This document shows, piece by piece, positions 23,201 through 34,100 of a stretch of DNA of 64,000 nucleotides. A program made the translations under genes and the position numbers. Every line of letters begins with the position of its first letter. Positions within the stretch are counted from its first letter, which is position 1. The stretch covers positions 1,595,043 through 1,659,042 of the forward strand of contig CAJNOP010000034.1 of NCBI GenBank assembly GCA_905250075.1. The letters run 5' to 3'. The stretch comes from Rotaria sp. Silwood1. Taxonomy: Eukaryota; Rotifera; Eurotatoria; Philodinida; Philodinidae. The notes beneath the pieces are model-generated. The model ran no database searches, had not been told where the DNA came from, and saw nothing but the letters and a program-made list of their open reading frames with translations.

Positions 23201-25698
23201 TTAGATAGTTGCTTGGATAAAAGACTATCAAGAATTAATTTGTTTTCTGAAACTGTACAACATATACAAAACCACAGTTTTATACAAGCAGTGTGTCATC
23301 TTTTATCGAATTACCATCTTTGACTTTTCGTTGTTTATTTAAGACAATAAATTGATGGATTTTAAAAAGGATTGTTAAATGTTTGAGAATAATTTTCTTT
23401 ATATTGAATGATATCATTGTCAAAAAGTATTCTTTCTTATCAAATTTTAAAATTATTACTGATATTCGAATAAATCTTTATAAAAATAAATGATAATAAT
23501 GTTTTTTTTTGTAGAATCCAAATAAACCAAATTTCAATCATTATCTATTCGAAACAATAACTGTATTAATTCGTACAAGTGTAACACAAAATCTTGCTGT
23601 ACTTAGTCAATTCGAACAAGTTCTTTTTCCAGTATTTACACCAATATTTGCTGAAGATATTGCTGGTAAAAATAAATATTCTTTTGAGGTTTTTTTTGTT
23701 ATGTTAAATTGATATTCTATTTAGAATTCGTTCCATATGCATTACAAATTCTTGGATTTCTATTAGAATCTCATCCATCAGGGTCAACACCATTACCTGA
23801 AGCTTATCGAATATTATTTCAATCGATACTTATACCAGCATTTTGGGATCGTAGTGGAAATATTCCAGCATTATCAAGACTTTTACAAGCTTATATTGAT
23901 AAAGCTGGTGATACAATTGTTCTTGAAAAAATAGTAAGTTAAAATTTAATATGAATTACAAAATCAATTTTGTTTTATAAATAAAATTAAAAAAACTAGA
24001 CAATTGTTCTTGGTATATTTCAACGTCTTGTTTCACAATCAAAAGTTCATGATCATGAAGGATTTGCTATATTAAATTCCTTAGTTGTTCATTTATCACG
24101 ATTACATTTAGAAAATTATTTTAAAGATATATTTCTTGTTATATTTACACGTTTAACTAAAGCTAAAACACAAAAATTAATTAAATGTATTATTATTTTC
24201 TTTTGTTATTTTATTGTTAAATATGGTGCACAAGAACTTATAACACAAGTTGATAATATTCAAGCAAAGTAAAATAATTTACTTTTATTTTTTGAAAATA
24301 AAAATCTTTTATCTTTTTATTTTTCAGTATGTTTCAAATGGTAATTGAACGTTTATTTTTACCTGAATTATCAAAAATAGATGAAAATGATAAAAAATTA
24401 TGTGCAATTGGTGTAACACATTTATTATGTGATCCAATACCAATGATAAGTGGAATTTATTTTGCACATTTATGGTTACCATTATTACAATCTTTACTTC
24501 AATTATTTGAATCAAGTAATGAATTACAAACAATGTCAGCAGCTGAGAAAAAAAAACAAGCACAAGAAGAAGCTGATGAAGAATTACTTGTTGGATTAGA
24601 TGATACACCAGGTACCTATTTTATATATATTAGTTGATGAGATATAGTGGATTTCATTTTTCTATAATGTTAAGCATTTAGTTTAAATTTCGATAGGAAT
24701 GTCATTTTTGGCAATAGGATTTACCCTAAAATACTTTACTCAATGTTATTGTACGAACTCTTTCAAATGGTTTCAGAATTAACTGAAATCGATCAGATTT
24801 TCTCTAAAAATTCATAAATTTCGATTAATTTTAAATCTCATTTTTGAGACTCTATGAAACTTAATTCTTGTTATCACAATGGAGTAGAACAGTTGTTAAA
24901 AACAAAAATCTGATATGATAATGAATTCTCAATATTGAAAAAAGTGTTTTTTGAAATATAGAATAAACAATTCTCTACAAAAATGAAAACATCTTCCAGC
25001 TATGTACATCGTTCTTTCATTAAAATATATCAATCTTATTAAAGACACAACATTCATTTTTTCTGCCTTCCCCGCAGGACTGATGTATCTTGGTAAAACA
25101 TTGCAGACAATTGAAAAATTTTTCATTTTGTGAGAGAATAAATTACTCTATCAATCTAATCAATTTAAACAAAATTGTACATAGAAATTTCAGGAGATGG
25201 AAAACGTTAATGTTGATTTTTTAAGAAATCTTATTTTCAATAATCATTTTTGATCTTCGAAAATAAAATTCTCTAGACAAATCACTATTTTAATTTTGTT
25301 CGAATAAGTTAGGAAGCTATGTTTATACACCTACACATATGGGAGGAGAAAAAACAAAATACGTCATTTGTTATATTGTATACCTTTATGTAAATATTTT
25401 TATTTGTTTGATTTAAGACTATACACCAGCATTTTCATGTTTGGCTTTTGCAAAGAAACCTCATACAGATATATTTAGCACAAGTATACCTGATGCTCGA
25501 TGTCATCTAGCGAAATGTTTACATGCATTAACAGCTGCACATCCGAATCAAGTTGGTCGATTGGTTTTTTTTGTTTTGCTAACTAAAAATATCTTGTTCG
25601 TTTTTTAGTTTCTTAATCTAATGAAAAGTGGTTTGTCAACGGAACATTTATCACATATACAAAAATATTGTGCATTGGCTAATGTTACACTTATATGA
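17219..25698 (+). CDS. CSE1L: Exportin-2 (CSE1L/CAS), 18 exons, 994 aa
   Basis: Exportin-2 is the HEAT-repeat karyopherin that returns importin-alpha to the cytoplasm with RanGTP. Exons, all with GT-AG introns and a continuous frame: 17219-17303, 17369-17874, 17935-18042, 18111-18203, 18257-18421, 20951-21080, 21133-21198, 21387-21496, 21558-21650, 21702-21786, 21843-22047, 22112-22313, 23515-23665, 23725-23933, 24000-24268, 24328-24611, 25418-25551, 25609-25698. The N-terminus has the importin-beta-type segment (AEKTLKQIE, then RRASVITFKNFVKRNW). Exportin-2 landmarks follow in order: VVQTYAAHAMERLL, ENEYVMRAVMRF, WDRSGNIPALSRLLQA and the C-terminal CALANVTLI, matching animal CSE1L. Its length is close to the usual ~970 aa. 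Introns 5 (2.5 kb), 12 (1.2 kb) and 16 (0.8 kb) are long; the first two hold palindromic elements. An acidic insert (EEADEEL) precedes the DDTPG motif. AATAAA lies at 25,793. Confidence 0.95.
18934..19565. mobile_element. ~630-bp palindromic MITE in CSE1L intron 5
   Basis: Two arms of about 310 bp are inverted copies of each other, from CGAGGGAAGGTCACCAAC at the left to the matching GGTGACCTTCTCTCG at the right. TTA borders both ends (18,931-18,933 and 19,566-19,568), a 3-bp target duplication of the kind made by PIF/Harbinger transposases. No coding capacity is seen. It shares terminus, size and inner layout with the elements at 22,389 and 60,126. In CSE1L pre-mRNA it would fold into a long hairpin. 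Confidence 0.85.
22389..23008. mobile_element. ~620-bp palindromic MITE in CSE1L intron 12
   Basis: Near-perfect inverted arms run from CGAGGGAACCGCCCGAGG to CCTCGGGCGGTTCCCTCA, bordered by TAA on both sides (22,386-22,388 and 23,009-23,011). The arms are very similar to each other, so the insertion looks younger than its relatives. The plus-strand ORF at 22,802-23,011 lies wholly within one arm and is not a gene. Confidence 0.85.
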
Positions 25699-25792
25699 TT
25701 ATGATCAGATACTACTTTTCTTTATTTTCTTTTGTGTTGACAAAATCTATTTTCTTTAGTGAAAAAAAAAAACCTGTATGAGACAAAAAACA

Positions 25793-25798
25793 AATAAA
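25793..25798 (+). terminator. Poly(A) signal of CSE1L
   Basis: AATAAA 95 nt after the CSE1L stop codon and about 75 nt before the next gene's probable acceptor site. Confidence 0.5.
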
Positions 25799-25847
25799 AT
25801 CAAACGAATAAAATTCATTCATGATTATTATAAGAATAACATTTGAA

Positions 25848-25872
25848 TTTATTTTTTTTCTTTATTTGTCAG
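25848..25872 (+). promoter_or_regulatory. Candidate trans- or cis-splice acceptor before EF-hand gene
   Basis: A long pyrimidine run ending in GTCAG stands 8 nt before the ATG at 25,881, with only 182 nt between the genes. This is what an operon-style spliced-leader acceptor would look like. Bdelloid rotifers are known to trans-splice a leader; use of this site is inference. Confidence 0.4.
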
Positions 25873-25880
25873 ATGAAATA

Positions 25881-27295
25881 ATGGCTCAACGTGCTTCATC
25901 ACATACAAGTCTTAATTCATTGAAAGATTCTAAGTTAAACACATCGTATCAATCAAAAAATTCAGCATTAGGTTCGAGATATGTATCGACCACTACATTA
26001 TCTAAGTGTTAATCAGATATTACATTATCAAAAACAAAAAAAAAGATGAGAAAGACTTTTAAAAGTATCAGATAAAAAATCAATTGTGTAGAAGTTCATT
26101 TAGTAGATCAATAATATGTTCTTGTTATGTTTGATGATATCAGTACAATATTTAATGAAATGAAAATATCACGATAACTTAGATCGATTATCTTCTTAAA
26201 TATGTTTTACCTTTTCCGATAAAAAGTTTTATGTTTCATGTTTTAATTGATTCACAAGGAGAAAAAAATGCGATTACAGTTGTAATTGAAGAATTAAGAC
26301 TAAGATTTTTCAATTTTGTGGTTATCAGTGTTCAGAATTTTGTCATATTGATTTCGACTTGCCAGAAAGTTTAATACATGTCTAACTGTTTTCTGATACA
26401 TTTGCACATATTTTACATGTTAATGTTGTTCCTGAATGAAATAAAAGACTATTCAGATACTTCGTCACAATGATTCTCTGGAATTATAACATTCTGTAAA
26501 GCTTCAAGTCAGTTGATTTATCATGGCATCATGAAATAGTATATCAGGTCGCCGACGACATCATGGACTTGTTAGTAAAATTGGAACAAGTTTTCGGTCA
26601 ATATTTCGACGATTTTCACGTCCATCAAAAACATTAAGCGAAATGGAACTACAAGTATTATTATCAATAACAAATTTTACTCGTGAAGATATTTTAAAAT
26701 GGTAAATAAATAAAAAGAAAAAAAAAAGAAAGTTTTCGAGAATATAATTTATATTTTAAGGCATGAAAAATTTTTAGCTGATTGTCCACATGGTTATATG
26801 ACTCGAAAAGATTTTATATCAATGTATAAATCATTAAATCCAAATGGTGATGTTGAACGTTTTGCTGGTCATATATTTCGTGCATTTGATATTGATAAAT
26901 CAAATACAATTGATTTTCATGAATTTCTTATTGGTTTATCAATGACTTCAACAACAAGTTCACCAGAAACTAAACTTGAATGGATATTTCAAGTATTTGA
27001 TATTGATGGAAATGGTTTATTAACACGAAATGAATGTTTAGAAGTTATTGATATTATTGTACGATTTAATTATATACAATCAACTGGTGAACAAAATAAT
27101 TCGGAAATCGAACAATTAGTTAATTCAGCTAAACGTAGTATGATGAGAATATTTGATGATATATCTGGTGATCGATGTAATACATTAACAATGGCACAAT
27201 TTGTTGAAGGATGTCAAAAAGATGCATTTATTTCACAATTATTAGCACCAAATTCAGGAACTGGAAATGGAATGACAACTACATCAAATACATAA
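25881..27295 (+). CDS. Neuronal calcium sensor-like EF-hand protein
   Basis: Secure exons are 26548-26701 and 26761-27295. The first exon is probably 25881-25971 (weak donor G|GTTCGA, the only one matching the needed phase in that ORF), so the N-terminus is provisional. The protein follows the NCS/KChIP plan. A crippled EF1 has the Cys-Pro pair (DCPHGYMT). EF2 (DIDKSNTIDFHE) and EF3 (DIDGNGLLTRNE) are canonical with Asp/Asn/Ser ligands and Glu at position 12. EF4 (DISGDRCNTLT) lacks a normal ligand pattern. Such proteins change shape on Ca2+ binding and regulate channels, receptors or cyclases at membranes. A basic Arg/Ser-rich segment precedes the EF hands, and no N-terminal MG-type myristoylation signal is seen. 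AATAAA lies at 27,484. Family is firm; subfamily is not. Confidence 0.8.
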
Positions 27296-28500
27296 AACAT
27301 TCCCGACAGTTAATGAATAATAAAATATGGCTCAATATCTCATCGTGCTTTCATTTTTTAATTATAAGTGCATTTCAGATTGATTTGTCTCAATTATTTT
27401 TGCATCTGTATTTTTTTTTTTTGTTTTTCATTCACTTTATTTTATTCGAAAAAACTTATATACATCTTTTGTTTTTGTGTAAAAATAAATAAATATTCTG
27501 TACAAGCAACCAAGAAAAGGTGTTAATGTAGTAATGCATTTGGTTAACTTGTTTTAAAAATATGTTGATGATCATAGACAGAGGTTTGCTTAGCAACAAT
27601 TATTGATATGTTTTCTTTTAATTTCTATTATACTGCATAAATTCGTTTGTGTAATTTTTTTTTCTTAAGATTTTATCGAACTTCTATAGTGTATTAATAA
27701 TATATTCTATCTGATTTAATTTCTTCTCATAAAAATTTGATATGATTGGTATATGTTATTAATACTAAGCATTTGACTATTAAAAAAATGTGTCATCTCA
27801 CATTTTATAATTTAGATTTTTTGTCAATATTACTGAAGATTTACTTCCGATTCGATTCGAATCGGTTTCATCGTGTTTTAGGTCCATTTAATGGTCTCCT
27901 AGTTCGATTCTTATATTATTCATTACAATGATTCATAATTATATTTAATATAATAAAGAATAACTCGTATAATAAAAAATACAGAACTTATCAACATGTT
28001 TAACGCACAGGCGCGTCATATATGTGTTAGCGTTCAATCTGAGATCCAGTATTGAGTGGACATTAATTCAGGTCATTTTCGGTTTGATCAGTTACAATAC
28101 GTTCAATCTAAGATTGACCTGAAAATTTTAGACGAGTCACAGGTTTATGTAGGTTAATGACGGTTTGAAAGGTTACTACAGCCAATCTTGAATCGATTAA
28201 CAGATTACACTAAAGCAAAAACTCATCATAGCTAATGAAATTTTATATTCAACGACATACAATATAAAATTTTAAGCGAATAACATAAAAATTTTCAAGA
28301 CAAGGTGTGTATATATAGATATATTTGTTCGGTTAACCTGACACGTACAATTGACATATAAACTAACTTTTTCGAAGATTGTTTTAGCATGAACGGTACG
28401 TCAATTTCATCCACATTTTTTCTGTTGTAGCTTTTATTCAATAAATTTTTTGAACTGTACCAACATCTGAACATATAATACAATATATACTCTTACAAAA

Positions 28501-28723
28501 ACTAGGCTTGTTTACAGAACCTATAAAGAGTCTCTTCCTGGATAAAAACTCGAAGTCATTTTTGGTTTTGTACCAAATCCATAAAAGTTTTTTCATTTCA
28601 CGGATCTTCAAAGAGCTTTTAGTTAGGTGATACGATCGATACCAAAAATGGTTTCGAGTATGTATTCATACGAAGAACGTTTTTTAGGTTCCGTAACAAA
28701 AATTTTTTCAGAGTTTACCTAGT
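28501..28723. repeat. Short inverted-repeat (MITE-like) element
   Basis: The left arm starts ACTAGG, continues with CAGAACCTATAAAGAGTC and ends near TCATTTTTGG. The right arm, read on the opposite strand, gives ACTAGG…CGGAACCTAAAAAACG…CATTTTTGG. The arms are about 90-100 bp, imperfect, and separated by a short centre. Confidence 0.6.
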
Positions 28724-28861
28724 CTCTACTTCGAGATTGGTTGTATTAACCTTTGAATCCACCATTGGCTTAGAAAAGAATACAAAAGTGACATTGAATA
28801 TTATATTTTGAGTGTAGATAAGAGTTCTGCTCCATTAATCGTAATAATTTTTTCATTTACA

Positions 28862-29255
28862 GTAAAATCAGATAATTTCCTTATTTGTATTGTTTATATT
28901 AATTTTTAAACACGCTATAATTATTTTCTTCATTGAGTTTGATAGAGCATAAAACTCTATGAAATGTTGTTATTTGAGACTGTCAAGCACGTGAACACAA
29001 TAAAAGTCTAATAATTGCTTTTATGTCTATGAGAGAACTAACTCGCGTTCTATGCTGAAACCCACTTTGGTTAAGTATCATGCATGTCTCTCAAACGATT
29101 GATTACACTCGTGTTGTGTATACGTGTTTGATAGTTTCAAAGCACATCATTTTGTAGAAAACTTTGTGCCTAATCAAACTCAATGAGAAAAATAATTATA
29201 GAGTCTCAAAAACTAATGTAAACAGTGTAAATAATGAAACAATTTGGTTTTATTG
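28862..29255. repeat. ~390-bp imperfect palindrome (MITE-like)
   Basis: The left arm contains CTATAATTATTTTCTTCATT and GAGTTTGAT, then CAAGCACGTGAACACAA. The right arm, read on the opposite strand, contains CTATAATTATTTTTCTCATT, GAGTTTGAT and CAAACACGTATACACAA in the same order. Arms are about 170 bp with moderate divergence. The ends differ from those of the CGAGGG family. Confidence 0.7.
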
Positions 29256-30121
29256 TAAATGAAACATTTATCGCGACCAACGAAGCAGAACTTTTATCTA
29301 CACTCAAAATATATCATTCGATGTCATTTTTTTGCTCTCTCCTCTTTAGTCATTTACTTTATTTTCTTAACTTTGTGCTTTATAACTATGAAGAATTCGA
29401 ACTTTTCATGAAAACTATAATGAGACGACACTATAGATTTCGGTATTGAAGATTGCAACGTAATAATATGCGAGTAGATTTTAGTTGTTTTTAAAATTTT
29501 TTCCACTCGAGAAAAAATAAAAACTTATTTGTGACGCAGAGACTTGAAGTTGTGGAGTCTCTCTATATGCACTTACTTACCATAGATCCTGTCTAAGTAT
29601 ATCAGTCATTCAAACTTTCTTATCCCGTACCTTTGTTCAGCAAAAAACAAACAATATTGTTCTTAAGGGCCCCACCCTTCCCCCTCAGAAAATCCATTTT
29701 TTCGATAAAGTAATCGAAGTCGAGTTTTTATCATAGGACGATGCAGTGAAGATTCCTCTTTCAGAATACATATAAATTTTAAAAAAAAACGCCAAATTTT
29801 TACAGACTTTAGTAGGAGATTTCCACCTCATTACCTAGTTTTCGGAGAGATTTTCGCGATTTTTGTTATTTTTGGAAAGACTACTTTTTTACTACTATCA
29901 GTATGCAATAAACATTTTTATGTCATATAGCACGACCTGTAGTTCTAGCTTACGTCATCTATTACATGCTTTCAAAAATTTCACATAAATATTATCAATA
30001 TACCATTATTTTCTGCATTTGAATGAAAAAATCCATTTCTAAAACTTGTTTATCGTTTTTCTCAGAAGGTGAGTTTAACAACACATTTTCAAGAATACTA
30101 AACCACAGTACAAGATAAAAT

Positions 30122-30378
30122 CCAATATTTTTTTTGTTTGAAAGAACGTCAAAGACTGCAGGTGCTCTCAGGCTCCTTTTTTTTAAATTCAGCTTTAGGT
30201 TTAGTACAAAAGAAGACATATATATGAATGGATACCCACTTTTTGTGTGTTTTCAACGAGTTTTTTTAAGATATTGAACTTTCTACTGATTTTTTTCATA
30301 TATAAAGTAAGAATATAAAAAAAGGAGCCTCAGAGCAGCTGCAGCTTTTGACACTCTTTCAAACAAAAAAAAAATATA
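30122..30378. repeat. Short inverted repeat upstream of the ATPase/DarT-like gene
   Basis: A ~62-bp arm (30,122-30,185), running from a T-rich stretch through GTTTGAAAGAACGTCAAAGA to CTCAGGCTCC, recurs inverted at about 30,316-30,378, with about 130 bp between. It could be an old MITE or part of a larger decayed palindrome. Confidence 0.6.
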
Positions 30379-31156
30379 CATATGTTCAATGAAGTCCCAC
30401 AGAGAATTCTTGTAGACAAAATCAGCTATTTTTTGATCCTTGTTTAGTCAATATCTCCCTCCAGACACATGATACTGAGCTGAAAATTTTCTCACAGCCT
30501 CCTCACGTTAGTACCAACAAATCCTAAAAATTTTATGCGATTTCAGCGTAGCCGGCCTGAGATCGGTTTTTGAGGAGGATCTTAAATTTTTTTTCATTAC
30601 TGTATACAATGAAAAGAGTAAGGTATTTTTGTTTTTATAGACTTGCTATATTGATTTTCTAATTGTAAATCTTAACAATGAAGTACACGTGTAATAAAAT
30701 CTGTAATGGTGAATTGCATAGTAGTTGTTGTTTGCTTTTTATATTCAATATATGTATCTTTACAATAATCGCTGATAGATTGAAGATAACTGAAGGCTTA
30801 TCACCTTCTTTTGAATCTAAAGGTGCCATGATCGAACTACAAAGAGACCGAAATGAGAAAGGACCCATAAGAGATCATCGAATGGGACTGACATATGTAG
30901 GACCGAATCGAACACAATCAGAGACTGACTCTACTAAATAATGTACTTTATTTGATGTAGATTTCTGTCATTCGTTTGTCTTTGCAGCGATAACATCCCA
31001 ACTGATTAAGAAAATATAAAGTGTATTTAACAAAAATATGAAAGACTGTTAAAAGAGAAGTGAACAAACAAAAAAAAAAGAACATATTAACTTACGTAAA
31101 TAGACAAACAAACGTATGTTAAATTCGTCTATATAGAAAAAAACAAAACGTCAACG

Positions 31157-34100
31157 ATGAGTTTGAAAGAGACAATAAATCAAATCTTTTATGATAATAC
31201 AAATTATTTACACGCACAACAAGCACTTAATCAAGCTCGATCACTCAAATCTTTATCCAATGATTTATACACTGATCCACTTCGTTTTGTTTATGAACTT
31301 GTACAAAATTGTGATGATGCTTGTGAATCAAAATCTATAGTACGCATCGCCATTTTAGATCATCGTTATTTAATCGTTGGTCATAATGGAAAACCATTTG
31401 ACAAGAAAGATATACAAAGTCTATGCGATATTGGATGTAGTACAAAAGGACAAAATGTTCAAACAACAGGTTACAAAGGTTTAGGATTTAAAGCTGTTTT
31501 TGGAAAATCTGATTATGTATTAATTGTATCGAAAGGAGAATATTTTCGATTTGAAGCTAATTCTAAAGTATTTAATTGGAATCAAAAATGGGGAACTAAT
31601 CAAATAACATGGGAACAAATAAATAATAGAAAATTTGAATTTCCTTGGCAAATATGTCCTATTTGGACTGAAATAAATGAAGTTCCTGAATCGATTCAAA
31701 AATGGCTTTTAGGACAAGTTGATACTACAGCAACTATAATACGTTTGAAAAACGTTGAAGAAACACAAAATGCTGTTAAGCAACTAACAGATCAACCTCA
31801 TGTATTCATGTTTCTTCGAAATATAAGAACTGTACGATTTTCTCTAAATTCTCCAAATGAAACAATTTTAAACATTACTCGTCTCCGAGATGGATCTGTA
31901 AAAGTTATATATGATTGGAAACCCATATCACATTGGTTATTATCGACATGCAACATAGATGTTCCTGACAATGTACGAAATGATTTTCGTTTACCAGAAA
32001 AACTTCAAGAAGCAAAACAAACTGAAATGATTCTTGCTGCAAAAATCGATAGAAATGATAATATTGAAAGTATTCAAGGTCGTAATAATGCATTATTTGC
32101 TTATCTTCCAACAAAAATAACAACCTACAATTTACCTATATTAATCAATGCCAATTTCTTGACCAATGCTAGCCGAGAACATATCCATACGGATTCAGTA
32201 TGGAATCAATTTCTTTTCTCTCGTATTCCACATGAAACGATCAAATGGATTGGAAAACTTAGCAGACAAGATAAATGGCGTGATAAGGCTCTTGATCTTC
32301 TACCTAATTCTATTGATGTCCAAGATAATCTCGCTGCAAAATACAATGAAAATTGTTCAAATGCAGCTAGAGAAGTACCTTTTGTATTAAATATTTCTAA
32401 GAAGTTATTGAAACTCAGCGAAGCTGTCATTGATATAACAGGTTTTTCAAGTCCAAATTGTATTGGAAATGATTTAATTCGTAATTTTATTTTACATACT
32501 GTCTCTCCAACACCTTGTCTAGCACAATATCCTTTTGTTCACAATAGTAAACGACTTCGAAAATTTACTATATGTATCTTCGACTGGGACAAAAGTTTAA
32601 ATATGTTGAATTCAAATGATTTTCAAATGAATTTTACCATTGAACAAGATATTCAATTTATTTTCTATCTATTTTATAATCAAAATCAACCACAAATTCA
32701 AGTTCGATTAAGAAAATTGCCGTTTCTTATGGATCGCACGAGAATACTTCGAATGGCAAATGAAATTTATATACCATCGCAATTTAATAATGCAGATTGG
32801 ATAGAAACAAACGATACTGATCCTTATGTACATGATAATATAATGTTATGGTTACAAACTGAGCCTTCAGTTCTTACATGGCTTAAATCATTGGGTGTCA
32901 TGGAAAAAACTGATGAAATATTTATAAATCGAAAGATTATACCAAACGTGCGTAATTATATAACATTAGAAAATGCTCTATCGACTGTAAAAAAATTATT
33001 TAATAGTTTTCAACATGGTGAAATACGTAATGATCTTCTACAGAAATTAAATAAACTAAAATTATTTTCTCTCGAAAAAACTTTAGTATCTGCTGATGAA
33101 TTATATTTTTCTGAACCATATTTACCTCGTCTATCTTTAAGTAATTTTCATCTGGATGAAGCAAAATTTCTTTCTTCAATCTATTTAAATGAAATTAAAG
33201 GTTTACCAAATAAAATAAAACAATTTTTTCTTTTATTAGGTGTACAAGAAGATATTAAATTGATTCAATATAATGAAGATCAACATAATGAAATTGTTTC
33301 AGCTTATCAATTTAAACAAACAGAAAATCTTTTTCAATACAATTCATTACAATTTCAATATTGTTTAACAATGCAATTTCTTGATGTTACTCAAATAAAT
33401 TATGATTTTTCTCTTTACTTTTGGCAACATGTTATACATTCAATTAATATCAATCAACTAAATGAAAAAGAAATAATTATTTGTAATCAACAACCATTTC
33501 GTAAAGTTGATAATTTACTCTATTGGTTTGTACGAACACGAGCTTGTATTCCAACTACTACGAAACAATTATTAAAAAGTATAGATGTTTTTTCAAGTGA
33601 TTTAATATCAATTGCTGGTGATTTATTGCCTGTTTTTGCTTGTACTATCTCTACACCATTTTCTGTTGATTGGCAATATTTTTTTCAATTTAAAACTCAA
33701 TTTTCCATTCAAGATCATATTCAATTATTAAATTTATTGTATGATCGTTTAAAAAATACTTGTCTGAATGATGAAAATGAAACATGTATACAACGTATCT
33801 ATACTAGTATGATTAAATGTCTTTCAAATATTGATAGAAAACATATTGATCAATATCGACCAAAAGCACCTTTATATTTACTTAGTACAATAAATAATGA
33901 ATTTCATCTTTCAACAAATCTTGTCATATCTTTAAACAAAGATTTTACTTTGCCTAATCAAATTCTTCAATTGAAATTAAGCACAGAAAATTCTCGTGAT
34001 ATTAATTTAACATATTTTCTTGATTTTTTTAATATAAGACAAATTGGAATCAATCATTTAGCATTGCCTACTAATATTGGCGCACAACCTTCACTTTTCT

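Larger units (their letters stand above)
27296..31156. other. 3.9-kb intergenic region with three palindromes
   Basis: No gene is recognised. It holds the EF-hand gene's 3' end, three inverted-repeat structures (28,501-28,723; 28,862-29,255; 30,122-30,378; listed separately) and the upstream region of the intronless ATPase/DarT-like gene. A plus-strand ORF at 30,678-30,941 has no recognisable similarity. Confidence 0.5.

Noticed and set aside
28000..28200. Short repeated GTTCAATCT-type motif
   Set aside because: Two loose matches in AT-rich DNA, without borders or a clear inverted or tandem structure.
30678..30941. 87-codon plus-strand ORF upstream of the ATPase/DarT-like gene
   Set aside because: No recognisable domain; a minus-strand ORF overlaps much of it; not linked in frame to the next gene.
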